From positions 62,001-126,000 of the forward strand of contig JAFAYL010000047.1 of the NCBI GenBank assembly GCA_019240405.1: a stretch of 64,000 bases of DNA. Direction: 5' to 3'. Both the position numbers and the translations under genes were made by a program. Shown here one piece after another: positions 1 to 10,103 of this stretch (position 1 is its first letter; each line of letters opens with the position of its first letter). The notes under the pieces were generated by a model that was not told the DNA's origin, ran no database searches, and was given only the letters and a program-made list of their open reading frames with translations. This stretch comes from Acidobacteriaceae bacterium (GTDB taxonomy: Bacteria; Acidobacteriota; Terriglobia; Bryobacterales; Bryobacteraceae).

Positions 1-398
1 CATTGAACTAGGGATTGCAGATTAACTGCGGTGCGGCTGGAAGGGGCGCGAGTTTTGGAATAATTCAACAGTCCGTCGATAAGGGCCGTCATTCTAGTTA
101 CGCCATCGATGATGAAGGAAATGAACTCTGCGGCTTGGCTATCGCTGCCGTAATGACGTTCCAGAAGTTGGGTGTTGCAAGTAATGGTGCGAAGCGGTTC
201 CTTTAGATCGTGACTCGCTGCGTAGCAGAAGCGTTGTAGCTCCTCGCTCGCCATGCGTGCGGCTTCCAAGTCTCGCGCACACTCCTCTTCACGATCTTTC
301 AACGCAATCCTGCACCGCTCTAGGGATTCGCTTAACTTCTGAATTTCACATTCCGCTTCAGCTAATGCCTGCCGAGGCGATTTGGAACTGGAGTCCAT
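1..398 (-). CDS. Sensor histidine kinase, N-terminal part (runs off left edge)
   Basis: An open frame reads leftward from an ATG at 398 (preceded in frame by TAA TTG CTG) through base 1 without a stop, so the C-terminus lies outside the window. Residues 8-55 are a charged, probably coiled-coil helix. They run into a HisKA dimerisation helix whose H-box reads ASHDLKEPLRTI, with phospho-acceptor His63. This SHDLKEP form is typical of phytochrome-like and hybrid kinases. The second HisKA helix ends near LIDGLLNYSK. No transmembrane segment or PAS domain lies before the H-box, so this part looks cytoplasmic. It starts 48 bp after the stop of the M3 peptidase gene and may be co-transcribed with it. 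The ATPase domain is not visible. Confidence 0.85.
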   Translation of the reverse strand, partial: MDSSSKSPRQALAEAECEIQKLSESLERCRIALKDREEECARDLEAARMASEELQRFCYAASHDLKEPLRTITCNTQLLERHYGSDSQAAEFISFIIDGVTRMTALIDGLLNYSKTRAPSSRTAVNLQSLVQ

Positions 399-446
399 CA
401 GCAATTAGCGCGAGCTGGAATCATGCTGCATTCTCAATCCGCCGTT

Positions 447-2489
447 TTACGCAGCGGAGCGCAAGCCCGAGCGCTCGAGCAGCGCATCCGGATCAGGATC
501 GCGGCCCATAAAATCACGGAACAGCAGAGACGGGTCTTCGCTATCACCTCGCTCCAGAATGTGCCGCCGGTAATCGGAACCGGTATTTGCGTTGAAAATC
601 CCCTCTTTTTGAAAGCGCGTGAAGGCGTCAGCATCCAAAACCTCGGACCATTTATAGGAGTAATAGCCGGCGCCATAAGCGACCGGACTCGAAAATAGGT
701 GGGTAAAGCTAGCGAGCATGGCGTAATTCGGGGCCAGCAGCGTGGGCGAAAACTGGGCCAAAATGGAGCGCGTGTAATCCAACACGTCTCCATCGCGATC
801 GGGCGTATATTCACGGTGCAGTTTCAAATCGACTATTCCGAATCCTAGCTGGCGCATCTGAGCGTTTGCGCTCCGAAATGTGCGCGCCTGTTTCATTTTT
901 TGGAACAGATCGTCCGGAAGCGCCTCTCCGGTCTTGTAATGTCTCGCGAACAGATGGAGGGCATCATGTTCCATGCACCAGTTCTCCATGATTTGCGAGG
1001 GTAGTTCGACAAAGTCCCAAGGCACGTTCGTACCGGCAAGCGTGCGGACCGGAACGCGGCTGAGGATATGGTGAAGCAAGTGGCCAAATTCGTGGAATAT
1101 CGTTTCCACTTCACGATGAATCAGAAGTGAAGGCATGTCGCCAACCGGGGGCGTGAGATTTCCGCAGATCAATCCAATATGAGGCCGGCCCTCATCAGGA
1201 TTCCCCGTGATAAGTGAATCCATCCATGCGCCACCCCGCTTGTTTTCGCGCGGGAACCAGTCCGTGTAGAAATTGCCCAGTAATTCGCCCGATGAATTAT
1301 CTTCTATTCGATAGCACTTGACGGCCGAGTCCCATCCAGGAATGTCTCGCTCCTCAATAATCTTGATGCAGAGAAGACGGCCAAAAATGTCGAACATTCC
1401 AGAGACAACGCGATCAAGCTGAAAGTAGGGACGCAGCTCTTCTTCGTCGAAATCATAAAGTGCTAATCGTTGCTTCTCCGCGAGATAACTGACGTCCCAA
1501 GCAAAAATCGACTCATAACCACAGTTCTTCGCCAATTCCGCCAGGCTTTGATTTTCCAGCTCAAAGAAAGGCTTTGTTTTGCGGTGCAAATCTTCAAGGA
1601 AAGCTTGCGCACCCTCTCCGTTCTGGGCCATGCGCTCTTCGAGAACAAGATCGGCAAAATCGTGGAACCCGAGCAGATTTGCCTTTTCCCGGCGCAAGCG
1701 CAGGATGTCAGAAATCAGCTCGCGATTGTCATAAGGCGGCGATGTCGCGCGCGTGTTATGCGCTTCCCAAAGCTGTTGGCGGATGCTGCGGTCGTCCAGG
1801 TAGGTCATTGCGGCAAAGTAGCTCGGAGCCTGTAACGTGAGGCGCCATCCTTCCCTGCCCTTCGCCTTCGCGCTTTCCCGTGCGGCCAATTTTGCCGATT
1901 CGGGTAATCCGGCAAGCCGTTCCTCTTCGCTGATCAGGAATTCGTATGCGTTCGTCGCATCCAAAACATGTTCAGAAAATTTAGTAGTCGCTTCCGTCAG
2001 TGCTACATCCAGCGCTTCGAGTTTCTTCTTACCTGCTGCGTCGAGGTCAGCTCCTGAGCGCCGAAAGCCGGAGACTGTCTTCGTCAAAAAACGCGCATGC
2101 GTAGGTAGAAGAGTTCGAGCTTCTGGACTCTCGTGTACTGCTTTAATCGCCCTCCAGAGATCGGCATTAAGCGGGATCGATGTATAGAAAACACTGACTG
2201 GCCCTTGGACCGCGTTATAGGCAGTGCGCAGCTCGGGAGTCGTGGCGACCCCCTCCAGATGGCGCACCAGTGCCATCGCAAAATCAAGCGGCTCCGTCAT
2301 TTTGTCCAGCGCGATTAGAATGCTCTCGTAAGTCGGCTGACTGGTCGGATTCCCTAATGCGGCCAAGCGGCGTCTCATTTCCTCAAGCAGTTGTTGAATG
2401 ACCGCTTCGATCTGCTCTGCGTCAACGCGATCAAATTGAATCGGGAAGTTTTGAACCAGAAGCGGACTGTCGAGGGCTGCTATCGGCAT
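447..2489 (-). CDS. M3 family zinc oligopeptidase (oligopeptidase A-like)
   Basis: This 680-residue protein has the normal length and architecture of the thimet-oligopeptidase/oligopeptidase A family (peptidase family M3). The zinc site is visible: HEFGH at residues 466-470 with the third ligand Glu495 in FVELPSQ. The N-terminal half is the long helical neurolysin-like domain. No signal peptide is seen, so it should act in the cytosol on short peptides, for example degraded signal peptides. The ATG at 2489 gives the family-typical N-terminus. A histidine kinase gene follows 48 bp downstream on the same strand. I leave the symbol blank because prlC and pepF-type members cannot be separated by eye. 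Confidence 0.95.
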   Translation of the reverse strand: MPIAALDSPLLVQNFPIQFDRVDAEQIEAVIQQLLEEMRRRLAALGNPTSQPTYESILIALDKMTEPLDFAMALVRHLEGVATTPELRTAYNAVQGPVSVFYTSIPLNADLWRAIKAVHESPEARTLLPTHARFLTKTVSGFRRSGADLDAAGKKKLEALDVALTEATTKFSEHVLDATNAYEFLISEEERLAGLPESAKLAARESAKAKGREGWRLTLQAPSYFAAMTYLDDRSIRQQLWEAHNTRATSPPYDNRELISDILRLRREKANLLGFHDFADLVLEERMAQNGEGAQAFLEDLHRKTKPFFELENQSLAELAKNCGYESIFAWDVSYLAEKQRLALYDFDEEELRPYFQLDRVVSGMFDIFGRLLCIKIIEERDIPGWDSAVKCYRIEDNSSGELLGNFYTDWFPRENKRGGAWMDSLITGNPDEGRPHIGLICGNLTPPVGDMPSLLIHREVETIFHEFGHLLHHILSRVPVRTLAGTNVPWDFVELPSQIMENWCMEHDALHLFARHYKTGEALPDDLFQKMKQARTFRSANAQMRQLGFGIVDLKLHREYTPDRDGDVLDYTRSILAQFSPTLLAPNYAMLASFTHLFSSPVAYGAGYYSYKWSEVLDADAFTRFQKEGIFNANTGSDYRRHILERGDSEDPSLLFRDFMGRDPDPDALLERSGLRSAA

Positions 2490-2564
2490 CGAGTGGGAGA
2501 CGAACCAATCTCTCGGGCCACTCCAGGCAGGCCGAGAACACGTATTTTCATCTAAACTTATAGT

Positions 2565-3170
2565 TTAAACAGCTCGCCTGCGCCTCTCTCGGAGTACCCA
2601 AAATACCGCTGCTAGTACAAAGGCGATGATTATGACTATTAGCACGTATTTGTGAACTGCGATCAAAGTCGCGCGCCAGTTCTCTCCGACGAAATAACCG
2701 AGGGCTAAAAAACTGCCGACCCAGATTGCCGCTCCCGGATAGGCATAAGCGGCGAATACACGGTATTCCAGATTCGACATGCCGGCGACTAAAGCCGTGA
2801 AATGACGAACGCCAGGAATGTAGTATCCGATCGTCAGTAGCCAGTGACCTACTTGATGGAACCACCGGTTCACATCGTTTACCCGCTTGGGCGAAAGGTG
2901 AATATAGCGTCCGTAGCGCTCGACGAAGCTGTGCCCGAATGTCTTCCCGATGAAGTAGCTGATGGAGATGCCGCTCGCGCTGCCACAGAATCCGGATGCG
3001 AATGCGAGAACGGGATGGAAGCGTCCGGTAGAGATCAGATAACCCGAAAAGACCAACAGAGTCTCATCCGGAACAGGCAATCCAACGATGCCGAGAACCA
3101 ATAAAAAGAACAAGCCGGCGTAGCCGTAGCGCGAAACCCAAATCAGGATCGAATCCATGCGGCGCGGCAC
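2565..3170 (-). CDS. DedA family membrane protein
   Basis: This 201-residue polytopic membrane protein belongs to the DedA (SNARE-associated/VTT) family, whose members take part in lipid-carrier recycling and proton-dependent membrane homeostasis. Visible family marks are the acidic GLPVPDETLL segment near residue 30, the glycine-rich SGFCGSASG stretch, and the YYIPGVRH motif containing the conserved PGxR arginine near residue 115. The C-terminus is a hydrophobic helix ending in a basic tail. A GTG at 3170 gives the longest form, and an ATG at 3158 four codons later is an equally plausible start. The substrate cannot be inferred from the neighbours. Confidence 0.92.
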   Translation of the reverse strand: MPRRMDSILIWVSRYGYAGLFFLLVLGIVGLPVPDETLLVFSGYLISTGRFHPVLAFASGFCGSASGISISYFIGKTFGHSFVERYGRYIHLSPKRVNDVNRWFHQVGHWLLTIGYYIPGVRHFTALVAGMSNLEYRVFAAYAYPGAAIWVGSFLALGYFVGENWRATLIAVHKYVLIVIIIAFVLAAVFWVLRERRRRAV

Positions 3171-3243
3171 TCAGAGGATAACAAGGGAGCCCAACACGCA
3201 TCTTCTATGAAGCGACCATAGCCTTCTGCGCTACCATTCCGAT

Positions 3244-3555
3244 ATGGCCAAGCGAACCAGCCAGGTAATTGATGTTGAGTGCCCGTGCTGCGGGTCAACG
3301 CTGCAGATCGATGTGGAAACCAAAGCTGTGATTCGGCATCGCGAGCCAGAAAAGAAGCCCCCCATCGAGGACTTGCACACCGCCGTGCAGCAGTTGAAAG
3401 GAGAAGCCGACCGCCGAAACGAAGTATTTGAGAAAAGCTTTGCCTCTCACCTCGGCAGCGAAAGGGTTCGGGAGAGGAAATTCGAGGAATTGCTGAAGCA
3501 GGCTAAGGAAGATAAATCGGGCGCGCCGCCTAAGCGGCCTTTTGATTTAGATTGA
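3244..3555 (+). CDS. Small hypothetical protein with N-terminal CPCCG zinc-ribbon-like motif
   Basis: This 103-residue protein has a short beta-rich N-terminus carrying a CPCCG knuckle at about residues 14-18, followed by a highly charged, probably helical remainder rich in Glu, Lys and Arg. The single CxCC-type knuckle resembles half of a zinc ribbon, so metal binding would need dimerisation or another ligand. It has no signal peptide. Its last 9 bases overlap the end of the convergent Nudix gene. I do not recognise a functional family. Its coding character rests on sensible composition and a clean single frame between flanking genes. Confidence 0.75.
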   Translation: MAKRTSQVIDVECPCCGSTLQIDVETKAVIRHREPEKKPPIEDLHTAVQQLKGEADRRNEVFEKSFASHLGSERVRERKFEELLKQAKEDKSGAPPKRPFDLD

Positions 3556-3981
3556 CCGGCGCTGTACTTCGAGCTGCTGTTCGAAATCACCCCGCGCTAA
3601 CCGGCGAACAAAATTGAGATCGCCTTCAAGAAAATCCAGAGTGGGAAGGTCATGGATCGACGTCCAACAGATCTGTTTGAAAACCCGCGCTTCCGGCTCT
3701 CCGGCGAACTGCGTAACAGCGAAAAACAACAGGTGAACACAACCGCCGCTTGGGTATTCGTGCTCATATCGAGCCAGTTCGCCATCAATTAACGCATCGA
3801 TTTGCAGCTCTTCCCGCAACTCACGAATGAGCGCCTGCTGAGGAGATTCGCCAAGTTCAACCTTGCCGCCGGGAAACTCCCATTTCAAAGGGTGCCTGTC
3901 GATTTCTCGCCGCTGTGCGACCAGCACATGTCGGTCTCGGCAGATGATTCCCGCTGCCACAAGTAGCGGGCGATTTCTCAT
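3547..3981 (-). CDS. Nudix hydrolase, MutT/8-oxo-dGTP diphosphatase-like
   Basis: This 144-residue protein carries a complete Nudix box, beginning with the FPGGKVELGESP segment and ending REELQI (pattern GX5EX7REUXEEXGU, catalytic Glu pair in REEL). The N-terminal strand VAAGIICRDRHVLVAQR and the WEFPGG arrangement match MutT-type nucleotide pyrophosphatases that remove oxidised dNTPs. Small Nudix proteins vary widely in substrate, so MutT activity is an inference. The start at 3981 is an ATG. The stop overlaps the convergent small gene by 9 bp. Confidence 0.93.
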   Translation of the reverse strand: MRNRPLLVAAGIICRDRHVLVAQRREIDRHPLKWEFPGGKVELGESPQQALIRELREELQIDALIDGELARYEHEYPSGGCVHLLFFAVTQFAGEPEARVFKQICWTSIHDLPTLDFLEGDLNFVRRLARGDFEQQLEVQRRSI

Positions 3982-4010
3982 GGCATGGTCGTCGGCACAC
4001 CGGCGGTTAT

Positions 4011-6695
4011 TTAAGAGGCGGGGCTGCTCCCGCCAGCCATCAACTGGCGCAGAACATACGGCAGGATACCGCCGTTCCGATAATATTCAAATTCCTGTAG
4101 CGTATCCAAGCGAGCCCGTACCTCAAATCTGACGGTCTTTCCGTTGGGTTTCTCGGCAATTACCTCAACCTGCTTCCCTGAGGAGAGCGCGTTAGGTACG
4201 CCGCGCAACTCATATGTCTCCTCGCCTGTGAGGCCGAGCGATTCGCGGTTTGCTCCCTCCAGAAATTGCAATGGAAGAACGCCCATTTGCACCAGATTTG
4301 ATCGATGAATTCTTTCGAAGCTCTCTGCGATTACCGCGCGTATCCCCAGCAGCAGAGTTCCCTTCGCCGCCCAATCGCGTGATGAGCCTGAGCCATACTC
4401 TTTGCCGGCAATCACCAGCAGCGGCACGCTTTCTGCTTTGTATTTCATCGCTGCGTCGTAAATAAACATCTTTTCGCCATCCGGCATATGCCGCGTCCAA
4501 CTGCCTTCCACGCCGGGCACCATTTGGTTTTTCAATCGAATGTTGCCGAATGTTCCCCGGACCATGACTTCATGATTCCCGCGGCGGGCTCCATAGCTGT
4601 TAAAATCAGCCGCCTTCACGCCAAGGCTAACGAGGTATTTGCCGGCCGGGCTGTCTACCGGAATGGAGCCGGCCGGAGAGATATGGTCAGTAGTAACTGA
4701 ATCGCCGAGGATCGCCAAAACCCGCAGTCCCGTCATATCTCGCACCGAAGTTAGAGGATCCGCTAGGGATTCAAAATACGGAGGCTGCTTGATATACGTT
4801 GAATCTCCACTCCATTCATAAATATTTCCTGTGGGAACTCTGATCGAATTCCAGTTTGCATCTCCCTCGAACACCTCCGAGTATTCTTTCCGGAAAAACT
4901 CCGTTCTGGCAGAGTGCTTCACAGCGTCTTCGACCTCTACAGGGCTGGGCCAAATATCTCGCAAATAGACTTTCTTGCCATGTGTGTCTTTGCCGAGCGG
5001 CTCTTTCGTTATATCGATGTCGACGCGGCCGGCAATCGCATATGCGACAACAAGCGGCGGTGAAGCTAAATAATTAGAGCGCACCAGCGGGTTCACTCGT
5101 CCCTCAAAATTCCGGTTACCGCTTAGAACAGCAGCGACGTTCAGCTTGTTCTCTAATACAGCAGTCGCTACGTTTTCTGGTAAAGGTCCACTGTTCCCGA
5201 TGCAGGTCGTGCATCCGTAACCGACTAAATGAAAGTTCAATTTCTCTAGGTACGGCATGAGGCCCGAATCGGTTAGATAGTCAAGCACCACCTTTGACCC
5301 CGGTGCGAGTGAAGTCTTCACCCACGGCTTAGCTGTCAATCCCTTCTCGACCGCTTTCTTTGCTAGTAAACCGGCTGCAATCATGACCGACGGATTCGAG
5401 GTATTCGTGCAGCTCGTTATCGCGGCAATCACAACAGCGCCATCGTGAATCTTTTCTTTGTGGCCGTTGACTGATACGCTCGCAGACTTTGGCGAGTGTT
5501 CAAGGCTTGCGAGAAAATTCTCTTTTACGCTCGGCAGGTCAATTCGATCTTGAGGTCTGCGTGGCCCTGCCATCGATGGAACAACTTTGGACAAATCCAA
5601 AGAGAGTGTATCCGAATAAACAGCCTCGTCAGAATCTGGCGTCAGAAAGAGGCTTTGCTCTTTGGCGTATGCTTCTATCAAATTTATCTGCTCAGCGCTG
5701 CGATTGGTGAGCTTCAGATAATCCAGAGTTACTCCATCAATCGGGAAAAAACCGATCGTCGCTCCGTACTCGGGAGCCATGTTACTGATGGTTGCGCGAT
5801 CGGCTAATGACAGCGCACTTACTCCCGAGCCATAAAACTCGACAAATTTGCCGACCACGCCCTTCTTTCGCAACATCTGAGTAACGGTGAGTACTAGGTC
5901 AGTGGCTGTAGCTCCCTCCGCGAGTTTGCCGGTGATCTTAAAGCCGACAACTTGGGGCAATAGCATCGAAATTGGTTGTCCGAGCATACAAGCCTCTGCC
6001 TCAATGCCGCCAACGCCCCAACCGACTACGCCCAAGCCATTGACCATCGTCGTGTGCGAGTCAGTTCCCATCAAAGTGTCTGGATAGGCCTGCAACGTGC
6101 CATTCACGGTCCCGCTAAACACAACACTCGCGAGATATTCCAGATTTACCTGGTGAACGATGCCCGTATCCGGCGGGACTACGCGAAAGTTCTGAAACGC
6201 CTTTTGCCCCCACCGCAAAAATGCATAGCGTTCTTGATTGCGCGAGAATTCGAGCAGTGCATTCTGTTGGAATGCGGCTGCGGAACCAAATGCATCAACT
6301 TGAACCGAATGGTCGATCACAAGATCCGCGGGAATGAGAGGATTCGCGAGTTGAGGATTCGCGCCCAGTCTCTTTAGCGCATCGCGCATGGAAGCCAAGT
6401 CGACAACGCAGGGAACACCTGTAAAATCCTGCAAGAGAATGCGGGCGGGCCGAAAATTGATTTCGTGCGGAGTCGTTTTTGCGTCCCACTTTGCAACCAT
6501 TTCTATATCGGTGCGCTTTACTGTCCGCTCATCCTCGAAACGAAGAAGATTTTCAAGCAAGACTTTAATCGCGTAGGGAATACGCGCAAGCTTTCCTAGG
6601 CCCGCTTTCTCCAACGAATCTAATCGAAAAATCTGATAATCAGTTTCGTTAACTCGTAGCGCCGCAGCAGCGCCATAGCTGTTCTTACTAGCCAT
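4011..6695 (-). CDS. acnA: Aconitate hydratase AcnA
   Basis: This 894-residue enzyme isomerises citrate to isocitrate in the TCA cycle using a 4Fe-4S cluster. Length and order match the AcnA/IRP1 branch. The cluster ligands are visible as Cys429 in ITSCTNTSN and the CTTC pair Cys495/Cys498 in [10 protein letters not shown]. Further marks are [12 protein letters not shown] near residue 210 and the C-terminal swivel-domain motif [15 protein letters not shown]. The ATG at 6695 fits the family N-terminus. argS lies upstream on the same strand, about 50 bp away. Confidence 0.97.
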   Translation of the reverse strand: MASKNSYGAAAALRVNETDYQIFRLDSLEKAGLGKLARIPYAIKVLLENLLRFEDERTVKRTDIEMVAKWDAKTTPHEINFRPARILLQDFTGVPCVVDLASMRDALKRLGANPQLANPLIPADLVIDHSVQVDAFGSAAAFQQNALLEFSRNQERYAFLRWGQKAFQNFRVVPPDTGIVHQVNLEYLASVVFSGTVNGTLQAYPDTLMGTDSHTTMVNGLGVVGWGVGGIEAEACMLGQPISMLLPQVVGFKITGKLAEGATATDLVLTVTQMLRKKGVVGKFVEFYGSGVSALSLADRATISNMAPEYGATIGFFPIDGVTLDYLKLTNRSAEQINLIEAYAKEQSLFLTPDSDEAVYSDTLSLDLSKVVPSMAGPRRPQDRIDLPSVKENFLASLEHSPKSASVSVNGHKEKIHDGAVVIAAITSCTNTSNPSVMIAAGLLAKKAVEKGLTAKPWVKTSLAPGSKVVLDYLTDSGLMPYLEKLNFHLVGYGCTTCIGNSGPLPENVATAVLENKLNVAAVLSGNRNFEGRVNPLVRSNYLASPPLVVAYAIAGRVDIDITKEPLGKDTHGKKVYLRDIWPSPVEVEDAVKHSARTEFFRKEYSEVFEGDANWNSIRVPTGNIYEWSGDSTYIKQPPYFESLADPLTSVRDMTGLRVLAILGDSVTTDHISPAGSIPVDSPAGKYLVSLGVKAADFNSYGARRGNHEVMVRGTFGNIRLKNQMVPGVEGSWTRHMPDGEKMFIYDAAMKYKAESVPLLVIAGKEYGSGSSRDWAAKGTLLLGIRAVIAESFERIHRSNLVQMGVLPLQFLEGANRESLGLTGEETYELRGVPNALSSGKQVEVIAEKPNGKTVRFEVRARLDTLQEFEYYRNGGILPYVLRQLMAGGSSPAS

Positions 6696-6747
6696 TCTGA
6701 CTACAGTTTAGTGCAGCACCGAAGGTGAACAGGTATGCAGAGAGTAC

Positions 6748-8721
6748 TTACATGTATTCCGGCTGCTCGATTCCGAGTACGTCCATTGTCCGAAGCAGTT
6801 GTTGATGAACATATTGGGTAAGCCACAGCAGAGTGTTGCGGCGTTCCATATCTTCTTCGCCGAGAACCGGGGAGTGATGGTAAAAGTTATTGAAAGCCTG
6901 CGCAAGTTGGAATCCATACTTTGCGACATGCGCCGGCTCACCTGAGCCGATTGCTCGGTCAACAATGCTGTCGGCCTTTGACGCCAGCAACAACAATTGC
7001 CAGAGCTCCTCGGAATCGAAGCAGCGGGCCAGCGACTCGGGACTCAAGGATCGCTCGAAATCCGGGAGAACGCCCGAGCGCTCCTTGAATTTCCGGAGGA
7101 TGTTCTGGGCTCGCACGGCGGCATACTGGACGTACGGTCCTGTTTCACCTTCAAAGCCCAGCGCCTCGTGAAGGTCGAAAGCGATGAGCGAATTCCGCGT
7201 GAACTTTAACATGAAATAGCGCAATGCCCCGGCTGCGATCTGCGTAGCCACTTGGCGGCGTTGTTCGACGGGAGCATCGGGATGTCTCGACTCGACTTCC
7301 TCTAGTGCGGTCTCGATGAGTTTATCGATCAGGTCGTCTGCCTTAACGCCCAGACCTTTTCGACCGGAAACCTCGACGTAAGGGCGGCGCTTATCTTCAT
7401 CCGACAGCTCAATTCCTAGCTCCGCACACGTGCGGGGAGACAACATGACCATTTCGTACGAAAAATGAACCGATGCATCGGCTTCGCGCGTGAATCCGAG
7501 AGCGCGCAACCCGGCGACCACGACGTCTTGCAAATAAGCTTGGCGTGAATCGATGACGTTAAATACCTGGGCCGCTGCGCCAAAGGAGGGAGCCGTCGCG
7601 TAAGGCTTGTCATCGGTTACCCAAACCTGGTGGCCGTCCGGATAAGAGAAACCCGGCCGATAATAGAAGTCTTTGCCCAACAAGCCGAACTTCCAGAGCT
7701 GATAGGCAATATCTTTTCCGACGTAGGTAACCGTACCGTTCGAACGAACGATAACCTTGCTGTCCTCGCCCTCAGCCTCGCCTCTTTCTGATTCCGCGTC
7801 TGCCGTCCTGAATGCCGCGGCTGGCATAACCCAGCAACCCTTATTTTTACCTTGAGTTTCAAAATAAATTGCATTCCGCTGCTTTAGAAGTTCGAGTGCT
7901 GTTGCCCAGAACTTCAGGTGAAGGATTTCACTTTCCCTTGGAAGTACATCATATTTAATGCCTAATCTGCACATCGTTTTGAGATGTGCGCTCACGATAG
8001 CGTCTGAAACTATATGGCCGAGCACGACAAGGTCACTTTCGCCTGATTCAATTGCGTGCAGCGTCGCATCACGCCAGGCGAGCGATTCCGGATGCTCTTT
8101 GTAGTGCGCGGAAATTCGTGCATAGAGATCCCAACAGTGATAGTCAAAACGCGGACTAGCGCTTTCAATTAACGCCTTGACATCGTCAATACTTTTGTGT
8201 CCCAGATAATGGAATCCGGCAACAACATCGGCAACCTGCACGCCGGTATTGTCTATGTAGTTCTGAACCTCGACTCTATAACTCCGCTTGCGCAACATCC
8301 GGACAAATGTGTCGCCGAGAACTGCGTTTCGAAGGTGCCCGATATGAGCTGCCTTGTTGGGGTTGATGTTTGTGTGCTCGACGATAATTTTGTCGAGCGA
8401 CTGCTCGGGTTTCGTTTCGACGCCGCGAAGGATTGACCAGGCGTAAGCACCCCTGTCCAGCCGCAAGTTGATGTATCCGTTGCCGGCAATCTCAAAACAG
8501 GCGACGCCTTCGGGTTTCGGAAGGCCGGCAATCAGTTCTTCCGCGATTTGCTTCGGTGGACGTTTCAACTCACGGGCTAGCTGAAATGCAACTGGAATAG
8601 CCAACTCGCCAAACGAGCTTTGTTTCGGTTGTTCGAGCGTGACTTCACGGTTCAGGTTGAGTTTTGAAGCCAGTTGCTGTTTGAAGGCTCGTGAGACGGC
8701 AGCCTCAATCTGCGTGAACAT
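6748..8721 (-). CDS. argS: Arginyl-tRNA synthetase
   Basis: This is a 657-residue class I synthetase that charges tRNA-Arg. It has the N-terminal Add-1 domain that recognises the tRNA elbow (about residues 1-100), the HIGH signature at residues 126-129 in KAAHIGHLRN, a KMSKS-region variant around SGRKGLGVKADD, and the C-terminal anticodon-binding helical domain, including MLKFTRNSLIAFD and the terminal DVLGIEQPEYM. The final Met is the usual ArgS ending, so the gene is complete. The length is larger than the typical 550-590 residues because of insertions in the catalytic domain. Confidence 0.97.
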   Translation of the reverse strand: MFTQIEAAVSRAFKQQLASKLNLNREVTLEQPKQSSFGELAIPVAFQLARELKRPPKQIAEELIAGLPKPEGVACFEIAGNGYINLRLDRGAYAWSILRGVETKPEQSLDKIIVEHTNINPNKAAHIGHLRNAVLGDTFVRMLRKRSYRVEVQNYIDNTGVQVADVVAGFHYLGHKSIDDVKALIESASPRFDYHCWDLYARISAHYKEHPESLAWRDATLHAIESGESDLVVLGHIVSDAIVSAHLKTMCRLGIKYDVLPRESEILHLKFWATALELLKQRNAIYFETQGKNKGCWVMPAAAFRTADAESERGEAEGEDSKVIVRSNGTVTYVGKDIAYQLWKFGLLGKDFYYRPGFSYPDGHQVWVTDDKPYATAPSFGAAAQVFNVIDSRQAYLQDVVVAGLRALGFTREADASVHFSYEMVMLSPRTCAELGIELSDEDKRRPYVEVSGRKGLGVKADDLIDKLIETALEEVESRHPDAPVEQRRQVATQIAAGALRYFMLKFTRNSLIAFDLHEALGFEGETGPYVQYAAVRAQNILRKFKERSGVLPDFERSLSPESLARCFDSEELWQLLLLASKADSIVDRAIGSGEPAHVAKYGFQLAQAFNNFYHHSPVLGEEDMERRNTLLWLTQYVHQQLLRTMDVLGIEQPEYM

Positions 8722-8789
8722 TAGTTTCCAGTATGCCCAATCAAGTCTCGATTTCGGTGCCGCGGCATGCTGGTTGAGATAATGAGGGC

Positions 8790-9149
8790 GTGCCGAAGGT
8801 AACCTTCTTGCCGGAAAACAAGACGGTCGAATTCGAAGACGGCAAGCTTCCCTATGCTGACCACGGTAAGCCGGGATCAGTTTTGGATGTGGCGCTAAAT
8901 TTTGGGATCCACCTCGAGCATGCTTGTGGAGGAAGTTGCGCCTGTACGACGTGCCACGTCATTGTCGCTGAAGGCGAAAAGAACCTGTCGGAAGCCGACG
9001 ATGATGAGTTAGACCGGCTCGATATGGCTGCAGGCTTAACGCTTCGCTCGCGTCTGGGTTGTCAGGCCGTCGTTAACGGCGACGTAAAGGTCGAAATACC
9101 CGCTTGGAATCGCAACTATATCAGCGAGGGCGGGACGTCAATGTTATAA
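8790..9149 (+). CDS. 2Fe-2S ferredoxin (ISC-type, adrenodoxin family)
   Basis: This 119-residue ferredoxin has the cluster ligand pattern CX5CX2C...C at Cys46, Cys52, Cys55 and Cys91, with the ACTTCH segment typical of bacterial Fdx/adrenodoxin electron carriers used in iron-sulfur cluster assembly and some oxygenases. The N-terminus KVTFLPENKTVEF is the usual beta-grasp start. The start lies 68 bp from the divergent argS start. No other isc genes are adjacent. It could also serve as redox partner for the cytochrome P450 at 50714, but nothing here links the two. Confidence 0.93.
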   Translation: MPKVTFLPENKTVEFEDGKLPYADHGKPGSVLDVALNFGIHLEHACGGSCACTTCHVIVAEGEKNLSEADDDELDRLDMAAGLTLRSRLGCQAVVNGDVKVEIPAWNRNYISEGGTSML

Positions 9150-9153
9150 ACCG

Positions 9154-9165
9154 TTCCGGCCGGAA
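9154..9165. repeat. 12-bp perfect palindrome between convergent genes
   Basis: TTCCGGCCGGAA reads identically on both strands in the 33-bp gap between the ferredoxin stop and the convergent lipoprotein stop. It is flanked by GTTAT and ATAAC. It could contribute to a bidirectional terminator, but there is no T-tract and no loop, so the role is unproven. Confidence 0.3.
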
Positions 9166-9182
9166 ATAACAAACTGATTGCG

Positions 9183-10103
9183 TTATTGAGCCTTGACGTG
9201 CGAAATGGACGCCAAGAGTTTGTTGGTGAGCTCGGCATCGAAGTCTCCGCGAACGTGAATTATCGTTTTATCCTGATCGACGTGGATAGCGTCATAAAGG
9301 CGCAAAAGATCTAGTTGATCGTCTCTTGTGGTCAGACGCGCCAACCCGATTCCGCCGCGGAGCGCATCGCGAACACGCTGCGCGCCCGGATCGGAAATAC
9401 AGGTAAGATCAGCTCGTAGGTGGAGACCACTATCGACGCCGACCCCGATTGCTGTCCGGCTCACGTATCCGACAATGTTCGATAGCGCGGAACTTATCTC
9501 TGAGCGCATCGGAATGTTAGCGAATGGAAGCCCGTCTCGGCTAACGATCCAGATCTGATCTGTTCCCGGAATCGTTTGCAACTGCTGCTCCAATTCCGCC
9601 GGAATCCCCGTTTCGTTCTTCTGGTGCGTTACGATCAATTCTTCAATTGCACTTGTCGCACCTGCTAACACGAATCCTTTCCGTACGAACACGAGCGAAT
9701 TGTTCTCATCACCAAACAATCTATAGCTCTTGAACTCTCGCGGGTGGGCCCCGAGCGAAGCGAGCTTTGTCTCCCACTGAGTCTGGTTGAATTGACCACG
9801 CCCCATGGCAAACCATCGAATGCCATTCCACCCGCCTAAGACTGATGAAAAATCGCGCTTAAGATCAAAGCCGGTGCGTTCTGAAAAAGCATCAATTTGC
9901 GGAAGATCTAAGGCGTCCTTATGGTCTTGGTACAGGGGTGACTCGAGGAGCTTATCGATTTTCACACCCATCAAGACCTTCGTATTTTGAGGTATGAACG
10001 GCTTGAATTCAGAATCGACAACGATGCCCTTTGTCCCGAAATGCGTACAGCCCGTCGACGCGAGCAGAGCCATTAAGATCGCGCAGGGGAATAACAATCG
10101 CAT
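9183..10103 (-). CDS. Predicted lipoprotein of an ABC-exporter operon
   Basis: The ATG at 10103 starts a 306-residue protein with a bacterial lipoprotein signal: basic start, hydrophobic core, and lipobox ASTGC with Cys19 as lipidation site. This start shares one base with the stop of the upstream permease gene (TGATG), arguing for translational coupling. Longer in-frame starts within the permease would bury the signal peptide and are rejected. The mature part is a mixed alpha/beta protein I do not recognise, similar in style to DUF3352-like membrane-anchored proteins. The context suggests a partner of the ABC system encoded just upstream. Confidence 0.85.
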   Translation of the reverse strand: MRLLFPCAILMALLASTGCTHFGTKGIVVDSEFKPFIPQNTKVLMGVKIDKLLESPLYQDHKDALDLPQIDAFSERTGFDLKRDFSSVLGGWNGIRWFAMGRGQFNQTQWETKLASLGAHPREFKSYRLFGDENNSLVFVRKGFVLAGATSAIEELIVTHQKNETGIPAELEQQLQTIPGTDQIWIVSRDGLPFANIPMRSEISSALSNIVGYVSRTAIGVGVDSGLHLRADLTCISDPGAQRVRDALRGGIGLARLTTRDDQLDLLRLYDAIHVDQDKTIIHVRGDFDAELTNKLLASISHVKAQ